Shown here: positions 58,082 to 64,000 of the stretch, piece after piece | Position numbering within the stretch: position 1 is the first letter of the stretch | Layout of the letters: each line of letters opens with the position of its first letter | Assembly: GCF_003989665.1 (NCBI RefSeq) | Contig: NZ_RZIJ01000010.1 | Location: 62,001-126,000, forward strand | Direction of reading: 5' to 3' | DNA from: Azospirillum doebereinerae | Lineage (GTDB): Bacteria > Pseudomonadota > Alphaproteobacteria > Azospirillales > Azospirillaceae | Length of the DNA: 64,000 nt | The notes under the pieces: generated by a model | Databases searched by the model: none | The model's input: the letters and a program-made list of their open reading frames with translations, nothing else | Told to the model about the DNA's origin: nothing | Translations under genes and position numbers: made by a program

Positions 58082-58821
58082 GAGAGAACCCGCGACTGCA
58101 CTTGCATGAACAGGAAGTCCGACACGCCGTAGAGCAGCGCGATGGTCACCATGTAGAGCACGACGATGTGGGTTGCCAGCAAGCTCGACGCTTCACCCAT
58201 CCGCATGCCGAGGCCGGAGATGCCGAACAACTCCGCCGCGACGACGGTCATCCAGCCCTGCCCCAGCCCGGCCCGCAGGCCCGACAGGATGCCCGGCAAG
58301 GCCCCCGGCAGCACGATCTTGAACAGGCGCGCCACCAGCCCGCCCTGCCCGAAGGCGTAACCGAGTTCGATCAGATCCTTGTCCACCCCGCGCACGGCGG
58401 CGTAGGTGGCGTAGTAGTTGATCCAGAACACCGTCAGCGCGATCAGGAAGGACGCCGCGGCCTCGCTGATGCCAAACCACATGATGGCGAAGGGGATCCA
58501 GGCGATGGCCGGGATCGGGCGCAACATGCGCACGACCCAGGCCTGGCACGCGTCCCACACGCCCCACAGCGCCGCGGCCGTCCCGAAGGTCACGCCGAGG
58601 AAGGCCCCCAGCGACAGCCCGACCAGATAATGCGACAGGCTGGCCGCCACCATCGCCTGCCAGATTCCGCTGCGGAATTCGGTCAGGAAGGCGGCGGGAA
58701 CGGCGCTGGGCGACGGGATCAACTGGGCGGGCACGATGCCACTCCGCGCCACCGCCTCCCACAGCAGAAGGAAGCCGATGACGCCGAGCGCCGACAGGGC
58801 GAGTGAGTTGCGGGTCTTCAT
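58069..58821 (-). CDS. ABC transporter permease (SsuC/TauC-type)
   Basis: A 250-residue inner-membrane permease with six hydrophobic segments. The family features RPIPAIAWIPFAIMWFGISEAAASFLIALTVFWINYYATYAAVRGVDKDLIELG and the EAA-loop-like FKIVLPGALPGILSGLR are present. It overlaps the ATPase gene by 13 bases and lies 18 bases after the binding-protein gene, forming one operon. No cys, ssu desulfonation or tau enzyme gene is nearby, so the substrate class rests on family only. Confidence 0.9.
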   Translation of the reverse strand: MKTRNSLALSALGVIGFLLLWEAVARSGIVPAQLIPSPSAVPAAFLTEFRSGIWQAMVAASLSHYLVGLSLGAFLGVTFGTAAALWGVWDACQAWVVRMLRPIPAIAWIPFAIMWFGISEAAASFLIALTVFWINYYATYAAVRGVDKDLIELGYAFGQGGLVARLFKIVLPGALPGILSGLRAGLGQGWMTVVAAELFGISGLGMRMGEASSLLATHIVVLYMVTIALLYGVSDFLFMQVQSRVLSWQR

Positions 58822-58839
58822 TGAACGTCCGGGTGTCGC

Positions 58840-59871
58840 TTACTTGGCCACGGCGGCGTCATAGAAGCGGAAATCGAACGCCTCCGCCACCGGAATGACG
58901 CCGTCGGCCGAGCCGATCTCCTTGGCGTAGTTCATCATGTTCTCCACCGCCGGGACGACGCCGTGCGGGTCGGCGACGAACTTGGAGCCCGGACCACGGA
59001 AGGCGGCTTCCAGGGTCGAGGGCTCCAGCAGGCCCTTGCCGAGATACTCGTTGACGATCTTCGAGGCGCCGGCCGGGTCCTTGGCGATCAGCTCGACGGC
59101 GCGCAGATGCGCCTTGATCAGGGCGCCGATGGCCTCGGGGTTCTTCTTCAGAACCTCGCCGCGCGCCGACACCACGGTGCCGGGCTGGTCGGGGAACATC
59201 TGGGCGCCGGTCGCCAGCAACGCGACGCTCGGGTCCATCTGCTGGGTGACGGTCACCGTCGGCTCGCGGATCGTGGCGGCGTCGAGCGCGCCGGCCAGCA
59301 GCGCCTGCTGGGTCTTCTCGATGCCCATCGGCACCAGTTCGACATCGGCCGGGTTGACCTTCACGACCTTGAACAGCCAGTGCTTGAGCACCGTGTCGGG
59401 AACCGAGCCCGGCGGCTGGGTGCCGATCTTGGCCTTGCGACCGTTGTCGGCGGCGAATTTCTTGAAAGTGTCGGCGGTCGGGGTGGTGCCCACCGCCTTG
59501 GCGAAGGGACCGCGCGCGGCGACCACCATCTCCTCGACCGCCGAGTTGGCGATGACCGACACGTCCACGCCCTTGGTGCGGGCAACCAGCACCGGCGCGA
59601 CGCCGGCGTAGAGCAGGTCGATCTGTCCGGCGGCCATCGCCTGGATGGCGTGGGGGCCGGATTCGAAACGGGTCAGCTTCAAGGTGATGCCAGCGTCCTT
59701 GGCCCAGCCCTGGCCGTCGATGATGAACAGCGGAGCGGCGGCGAGGATCGGGATGTAGCCGATTTCGAGCTTCACCGGGTCGGCGGCGCGCGACGCGCCG
59801 GGCGCCAGGGTCGCGACGGAAACAAAGGCGGCCATCGCGGCGATGGCGGCACGGCGGGTCAAGCTGTACAT
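58840..59871 (-). CDS. ABC transporter substrate-binding protein (SsuA/TauA-like)
   Basis: A 343-residue periplasmic protein with an N-terminal export signal containing twin arginines (LTRRAAIAAMAAF) and cleavage near SRAA. The mature part reads VKLEIGYIPILAAAPLFIIDGQGWAKDAGITLKL, ending FRFYDAAVAK, the SsuA/TauA/NrtA-type fold for aliphatic sulfonates, nitrate or thiamine precursors. It is the first gene of the operon. AT-rich DNA at about 59880-60010 probably holds the promoter. Substrate not determined. Confidence 0.88.
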   Translation of the reverse strand: MYSLTRRAAIAAMAAFVSVATLAPGASRAADPVKLEIGYIPILAAAPLFIIDGQGWAKDAGITLKLTRFESGPHAIQAMAAGQIDLLYAGVAPVLVARTKGVDVSVIANSAVEEMVVAARGPFAKAVGTTPTADTFKKFAADNGRKAKIGTQPPGSVPDTVLKHWLFKVVKVNPADVELVPMGIEKTQQALLAGALDAATIREPTVTVTQQMDPSVALLATGAQMFPDQPGTVVSARGEVLKKNPEAIGALIKAHLRAVELIAKDPAGASKIVNEYLGKGLLEPSTLEAAFRGPGSKFVADPHGVVPAVENMMNYAKEIGSADGVIPVAEAFDFRFYDAAVAK

Positions 59872-60027
59872 CGAATCTTCCTCGACAGGGTTCTCACGCT
59901 ATTTAGCACGAATTCCCCAAGCTGGAAGATCGATTTCAACAGAAGAGCGGAAGAGAATCCCGAATTTCACTTCATAATTTTGTTCATTATCAGCCAAAAA
60001 ACCTTTCACGGCGGCGCCGCAGTGGCG

Positions 60028-61284
60028 TCAGGCCAGCATCGCCTCCGGAACCGCGTCCTCGTCGCGGAGTTCTTCCCAGATACGGTCGAACTCCATGTGA
60101 CGCTCGGCGAACAGCGCGATCAGGCGGGGGTCGAAATGCTGCACGGGGTCGAGCCGATCATCGCCCAGCGTCAGGATGTTGACCGTCTTGTCGTGGCTGA
60201 AGGACGGCTTGTAGGGGCGCTTGCTGCGTAGCGCGTCGTAGCAGTCGGCGATCGCCACGATGCGCGCCGACAGGGGAATCTCCTCCCCCTTCAAACGGTT
60301 GGGGTAGCCGCCGCCGCCCCATTGCTCGTGATGGCTCAACGCGATCTCCGCCGCCATCTTCAACCGGTCCGAGGTGACCAGGATGGCGTGGCCGTAGACC
60401 GGGTGGCGGCGCATCTCGGCCATCTCGCGGTCGTCCAGCCGGCCCCGCTTGTGCAACACCGCCTGATCGACGCTCATCTTGCCAACGTCGTGCAGAGCGG
60501 CGGAGAAACGCAGTTCGTCGCAGAAGGCGCGCGGGCAGCCCGCCCATTTGGCCAGCGCGTAGGCGTATTCGTTGACCCGCAGGATGTGGTTGCCGGTGTC
60601 CTCGTCGTGGACCTCGGCCGCGCGGGCCAACAGGTTGACCGACACCATGAAGGCACGCTCGGTCTCCTTCTGCTGCTCGGCGACACGGCGGCGTTCCTGG
60701 GCCAAGGCGCGGTTGCGTTCCTTCAGTCGCTCCAGCGTCGCGGCGCGCTCCAGGGCGCGGCCGACGAGGTGGTTCACCGGCGCGATCATCGCCTCGTGAT
60801 CCAGCAGGAAGGGCAGCGGCCCGGCGCTGTCGGCGGAGCGGCGGTTGATCAACTGCACCACCCCCACCGGCTTGCCGCGAAACCCCTTCAGGGCGAAGGC
60901 CATGATCGAGCGGGTGCGGAACCCGGTGCGCTGGTCGAAACCCGGATTGAAACGGTAGGGCCGGTCTTCCCCCATGGCGTAGGCGTCGTCGATCAGCACC
61001 GTCTCGCCGGTGGCGGCGACGTGCCCGACGATGGAGGACGGATCGACCGGGATGGTGAAGGAGGCCGTCTTGGCGCGGATCACGTCGTTCTGGACGCTGA
61101 CCGCCTCCAACTGCCGCGACCGCCCCTGGCCGCGCAGCATGAAGACGCTGCCGGCTTCGGCCGCCGTGAGCTCGCGACACTTGTGCAGGACCCGGCCGCT
61201 CAGCGAGCGCAAGGTCTGGTTGGGCGTCTGCTCGATGAATTCAAGGAATTGGCCGACGAGACCCACGACACCCGCACTCCCCAC
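60028..61284 (-). CDS. GAF-HD-GYP domain protein (c-di-GMP-type phosphodiesterase)
   Basis: A 418-residue protein with an N-terminal GAF domain (about 22-180; VGHVAATGETVLIDDAY, GFRTRSIMAFALKGFRGKPVGVVQLIN), a coiled-coil linker (182-212) and an HD-GYP domain (HD dyad 265-266 in LHDVGK; GYP 326-328). The signature loop is SHHEQWGGGGYP, where the usual Asp of HHExxDGxGYP is Gly323, so activity or specificity may be changed. The start is a GTG at 61284. No receiver or membrane segment, so it is cytosolic and probably senses a small ligand through GAF. On the same strand as the SLC13 gene, 61 bases downstream. Confidence 0.88.
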   Translation of the reverse strand: MGSAGVVGLVGQFLEFIEQTPNQTLRSLSGRVLHKCRELTAAEAGSVFMLRGQGRSRQLEAVSVQNDVIRAKTASFTIPVDPSSIVGHVAATGETVLIDDAYAMGEDRPYRFNPGFDQRTGFRTRSIMAFALKGFRGKPVGVVQLINRRSADSAGPLPFLLDHEAMIAPVNHLVGRALERAATLERLKERNRALAQERRRVAEQQKETERAFMVSVNLLARAAEVHDEDTGNHILRVNEYAYALAKWAGCPRAFCDELRFSAALHDVGKMSVDQAVLHKRGRLDDREMAEMRRHPVYGHAILVTSDRLKMAAEIALSHHEQWGGGGYPNRLKGEEIPLSARIVAIADCYDALRSKRPYKPSFSHDKTVNILTLGDDRLDPVQHFDPRLIALFAERHMEFDRIWEELRDEDAVPEAMLA

Positions 61285-61345
61285 AACTAGGCAGTCCCAG
61301 ACTACCCCAATCGAGGGGGGTGGCAGAAGGGTTTCGACGAATTTA

Positions 61346-62575
61346 TCACAACAGCCTCATCCATCCGCCGCCCCAAAGCCACAACCCGGCCACCGCCATC
61401 GACAGCAACGCCATGGGTATGCCGCAACGGGCGTGCTCGGCGAAACTCAGGTGCACCCCGGAGGCCGCCGCCCGCTCCGCCACGATGATGTTGGCGAGGC
61501 TGCCGGGCAGCAGGAAATTCCCCGCCAGCGTCGTCAGCAGCGCCAGCCCGTAGAGCGCCCCCTCCGGCGGGGACGGCCAAGCGGCCAGCAGCAGGATCAC
61601 CGCCGGCACGTTGCCGATGCCGTTGCTGCCGGCCAGCGCCAGCGGCGCCATCACCGCCAGCCGGTCGGGCAGCCAGCCGGCCGTCTCCAAGTCGCGGACC
61701 AGCGCGCCCGGAATGCCGGTCAGCCCCAGCGCGTGGTTGATAGCGAACAGCGCCGCGAACAGCACCAACAGATGCCAGTCGACCATCCCCAGCATGTCGC
61801 GGCTCGCCAGCCGCCGGCTGATCATCATCACCCCGGCGACCAGCAGCACCGCGTGCTCCTGCGGCATCGGCGAGGCGAACAGGGCGAGCAGCGCCACCGT
61901 CGCCGCCACCGCCTTGCCCAGTTGCCAGCGGTCGAGCTTGGTTTCGGCGACCGTCCCCTCCCCGTCCGGCAGGCCGAAGCGCCCGCGCCAGACCAGCCAG
62001 ACCGTGGCGTAGACGATGACCAGCGCGGCCAGGGCCGGCACGCCGCAGACGCCGAGGAAGCGCCAAAAGTCGAGATGCCCGACCTGCCCGATCAGGATGT
62101 TCTGCGGATTGCCGATCACCGTCGCCGCCGACCCGGCGTTGGCGGCGCCCGCCAGCGCGATCAGGTAGGGCCGCGCGTCGAGCCGCCGCGCCGTCAGCCC
62201 GACGCACAGCATCGGCGTCATGGCGAAGACGACCACGTCGTTGGCCAGCACCGCCGACAGCCCGCCGGCCACCGCGACGATGACCGCCAGCAGCCGGGCC
62301 GGCGACCGCGCCGCCCGCGCGACCCGCAGCGCGCACCAGTCGTAGAATCCGCTGCCGGCGTATTGCGCCGACAGGATCATCAGGCCCAGCAGGATGAAGA
62401 TGGTCGGGAAATCGACCGCCTCGACCACTTGGCCGGTGTCGAGCGCGCCGGCCGCCAGCAGCAGGATGGCCGCGACCAGCGCGATTCCGGTTCGGTCGAT
62501 GCTGAGGCCCGGAAAGCGGCCGAGCGCCATGCCGAGATAGGTCACGGCGAACAGAACGAGGATGAGAAGGGTCAT
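61346..62575 (-). CDS. SLC13/ArsB-type anion permease
   Basis: A 409-residue membrane protein with about eleven hydrophobic segments and the ion-transporter superfamily features VLANDVVVFAMTPMLC and SAATVIGNPQNILIG in the first repeat, and NGIGNVPAVILL with LTTLAGNFLLPGSLANIIVAE in the second. This N-x-A/P-T two-repeat pattern is found in ArsB, NhaD and SLC13 proteins. Arsenite, dicarboxylate or sulfate could be the substrate; no arsR or arsC is near. It follows the metallo-hydrolase by 16 bases. Confidence 0.85.
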   Translation of the reverse strand: MTLLILVLFAVTYLGMALGRFPGLSIDRTGIALVAAILLLAAGALDTGQVVEAVDFPTIFILLGLMILSAQYAGSGFYDWCALRVARAARSPARLLAVIVAVAGGLSAVLANDVVVFAMTPMLCVGLTARRLDARPYLIALAGAANAGSAATVIGNPQNILIGQVGHLDFWRFLGVCGVPALAALVIVYATVWLVWRGRFGLPDGEGTVAETKLDRWQLGKAVAATVALLALFASPMPQEHAVLLVAGVMMISRRLASRDMLGMVDWHLLVLFAALFAINHALGLTGIPGALVRDLETAGWLPDRLAVMAPLALAGSNGIGNVPAVILLLAAWPSPPEGALYGLALLTTLAGNFLLPGSLANIIVAERAAASGVHLSFAEHARCGIPMALLSMAVAGLWLWGGGWMRLL

Positions 62576-62591
62576 GATTCGGCGTGCCGGC

Positions 62592-63416
62592 TCACCGCAG
62601 GGTGACCGTCGTCCCTTCCCGCGCGGCGAAACAGTTGGGAAGCTCGGCCTGCGCCGCCGCCTCGATGGTTTCCATGGTCCGGTCGTCGTGGTCCGGGTCG
62701 TGGTGGAACAGGCACAATCTCTTGACGTTGCCGCCCTTCGCGATTCGGATCGCCTCGCGCCACGTCGAATGGCCCCAGCCGATGCGCTGGCTCCATTCCT
62801 CGTCGGTGAAGGTCGAGTCGTAGAGCAGCAGATCGACGCCGTCGACCAGATTCAGGATGTTGCGGTCGGGCTGGTCGGGCACATGCTCGGTGTCGGTGAC
62901 GTAGGCCATCGAATGGCCGCGATACTCGATCCGGTAGCCGGTGGCGCCGTCGGGGTGGTTCAGCGCCGCCGTGTGGATGCGAACGCCCCCCTCCAGCTTG
63001 AAGCTGTGGCCCGCCGGCACCTCGATGAAGCTGAGGTCGCCGCCCATCGTCCGCATCGGCACCGGGAACAGCGGGCGCTCCATCTGGCGGGCCATCACCG
63101 CCTCGATGTTGGGGCTGCCGGAGAGGTGGCCGGAGACCACGCGCAGGCTGAACCCCTTGGTGTAGGCCGGCGCGAAGAAGGGAAAGCCGCTGATGTGGTC
63201 GAGATGGGTGTGGCTGAGCAGCAGGGTCGCCGCCGTCACCCCCTCGGCCAGCAGCTTGCGCCCCAGTGGGCGCAGGCCTGTCCCGGCGTCGAGGATGATC
63301 CGCTGGCTGCCCGCCCGCACCTCGACGCAGGACGTGTTCCCGCCAAAGCCCAGATGCGACGCCATCGGACAGGGAATGGTGCCCCGCACGCCCCAGAAGG
63401 TGACCGTGAACCCCAT
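62592..63416 (-). CDS. MBL-fold metallo-hydrolase
   Basis: A 274-residue metallo-beta-lactamase-fold protein with FWGVRGTIPCPM at the start, the metal-binding SHTHLDHISG, LNHPDGATGYRIEYRG, and the third-ligand regions VTDTEHV and FHHDPDHDD. This is the subgroup that includes cAMP phosphodiesterase-like and RNase Z-like hydrolases (often paired with response regulators). Substrate unknown. ATG at 63416 is the family start. It is transcribed ahead of the SLC13 gene, probably in one operon. Confidence 0.88.
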   Translation of the reverse strand: MGFTVTFWGVRGTIPCPMASHLGFGGNTSCVEVRAGSQRIILDAGTGLRPLGRKLLAEGVTAATLLLSHTHLDHISGFPFFAPAYTKGFSLRVVSGHLSGSPNIEAVMARQMERPLFPVPMRTMGGDLSFIEVPAGHSFKLEGGVRIHTAALNHPDGATGYRIEYRGHSMAYVTDTEHVPDQPDRNILNLVDGVDLLLYDSTFTDEEWSQRIGWGHSTWREAIRIAKGGNVKRLCLFHHDPDHDDRTMETIEAAAQAELPNCFAAREGTTVTLR

Positions 63417-63492
63417 GCGTCCCGTCCTTTTCGCGCGCCCCGGCGCCGCCCGATCCCGTTTCGGCGCCGAGTTTAGCGCGAAAGCGTCGCTT

Positions 63493-64000
63493 TTACACCT
63501 TATACGCCAGACGCAAACCGCCCCAATGACGGCCGCGCACCGAGACCGGGGCCGAAACGTCCTTCATCAGCACGTAATTGCCGCCGCCCATGTCGCGCCG
63601 GTAGGTCTGGAGCAGGAAGGGCTTGGTGTTGCGCCCGGCCGCCAGCCCGACCCGGTCGTTGAACAGGCGCCGATTGCGGCAGTTGGCGGCGTTCCACACC
63701 GGATCGCGCCCCTGCGGCTGGCTGAAGGCCCGGTTGTGGGTCGGCAGATAACCGTTCTCGTCCAGCGCCACGCAGAAGACGATGCGGTCGTGGCCCGACA
63801 GCACCGGCTCCTGGATGCCCGGCAGGAGCCGGTCGCAGATCTGGGTAAAGCGGGTGGTGAACTGCTGCGGCTCCGAGCCGACCACCGGCTGGTAGGCGCG
63901 GTCGAACAAATCGGACTCGCCGACCTCGCCACGGGCAACGGCGTCCTCGAAGGCGGCGGAGACCTTGGCGGCGGCCTCCGTCACCATCTTGATGAAGGGG
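63493..64000 (-). CDS. Chemoreceptor-like protein, C-terminal fragment (5' end outside window)
   Basis: At least 169 residues, open through the right edge of the window; the methionine at 63987 is probably internal. It reads PVWNAANCRNRRLFNDRVGLAAGRNTKPFLLQTYRRDMGG and ends KDVSAPVSVRGRHWGGLRLAYKV. This ending is known to me from the C-terminus of methyl-accepting chemotaxis proteins of Azospirillum and Magnetospirillum, which end in a Cache-like or PAS-like sensor-type domain after the signalling hairpin. The signalling hairpin is outside the window, so the assignment is by similarity of the tail only. Confidence 0.6.
   Translation of the reverse strand, partial: PFIKMVTEAAAKVSAAFEDAVARGEVGESDLFDRAYQPVVGSEPQQFTTRFTQICDRLLPGIQEPVLSGHDRIVFCVALDENGYLPTHNRAFSQPQGRDPVWNAANCRNRRLFNDRVGLAAGRNTKPFLLQTYRRDMGGGNYVLMKDVSAPVSVRGRHWGGLRLAYKV

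Noticed and set aside
1..64000. CRISPR arrays, IS elements, prophage genes, tRNA or rRNA genes
   Set aside because: Looked for and not seen: no regularly spaced repeats, transposase or integrase proteins, or cloverleaf-like sequences were recognised by eye. A tRNAscan or Infernal run would be decisive.

Overview
The window is about 64 kb of very GC-rich, densely coding bacterial DNA. It looks like a chromosomal segment of an alphaproteobacterium of the Rhodospirillales, most like Azospirillum. The pointers are a GcrA-type cell-cycle regulator, a PhyR-type sigma-like/receiver protein, a pdhA-pdhB-pdhC-lpdA-lipA-coq10 cluster in which E1-beta carries its own lipoyl domain, a eukaryotic-type NADP isocitrate dehydrogenase, OpgC, the fabD-fabG-acpP-fabF-mltG cluster and a partial chemoreceptor with a C-terminal end seen in that group. 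The taxonomic call is inference from protein recognition; no search was run. I saw no IS element, prophage, CRISPR array, rRNA or tRNA.

Layout. 1-1.4 kb: end of a catalase and an OpgC-like membrane acyltransferase. 1.6-9.8 kb, all minus strand: ftsB-like gene, complete pyruvate dehydrogenase complex (pdhA, pdhB, pdhC, lpdA) with a chorismate-mutase-family gene inserted, a DUF29 gene, lipoyl synthase and a Coq10-type lipid-binding protein. Lipoylation is therefore encoded next to the complex that needs it. 10-13 kb: small lipoprotein and modABC molybdate transport. 13-16.5 kb: rpe, a GlsB-type membrane protein behind an EcfG-like promoter, a PhyR-like regulator, a thermonuclease-fold protein and an SRAP/YedK DNA-protein crosslink protein. 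16.7-22.4 kb: an orphan molybdopterin hydroxylase large subunit, an EAL phosphodiesterase, a HisE-like protein, and an unusual locus of two tandem 64-residue paralogues built of 20-residue repeats, facing a Crp/Fnr-type regulator.

22.5-31.2 kb: DUF502 protein, recG, a 0.68 kb non-coding stretch with a strong orphan hairpin, two small unknown genes, then mltG and the fatty-acid synthesis cluster. 31.5-35.2 kb: an acyltransferase and the rpsF-rpsR-(DUF2232)-rplI ribosomal operon. 35.4-38.7 kb: cyclopropane fatty acid synthase, icd and a Rossmann-only protein. 38.7-42.2 kb: gcrA, an ECF sigma/anti-sigma pair and a second isocitrate-dehydrogenase-family enzyme. 42.5-51.1 kb: a SulP-STAS-cNMP fusion transporter, DUF533 and DUF2189 proteins, arfB-rsmA, an alpha/beta hydrolase, a lytic transglycosylase and a membrane protein.

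51.3-57.2 kb: an MHYT-PAS hybrid histidine kinase whose PAS domain keeps the FixL haem-ligand pattern, a penicillin-acylase-family protein and threonine ammonia-lyase, translationally coupled. 57.3-64 kb: an SsuABC/TauABC-type ABC transporter, a GAF-HD-GYP protein, an SLC13/ArsB-type permease, a metallo-beta-lactamase-fold hydrolase and the end of a chemoreceptor. Signalling genes (two c-di-GMP-type hydrolases, hybrid kinase, PhyR, ECF, Crp, GcrA) are frequent, as expected of a free-living, environmentally responsive organism.

The strongest candidate for something undescribed is the 20.5-21.0 kb locus: two equal-length, gap-free-alignable 64-residue proteins, each an internal duplication, behind a promoter whose spacer is filled by a perfect inverted repeat.
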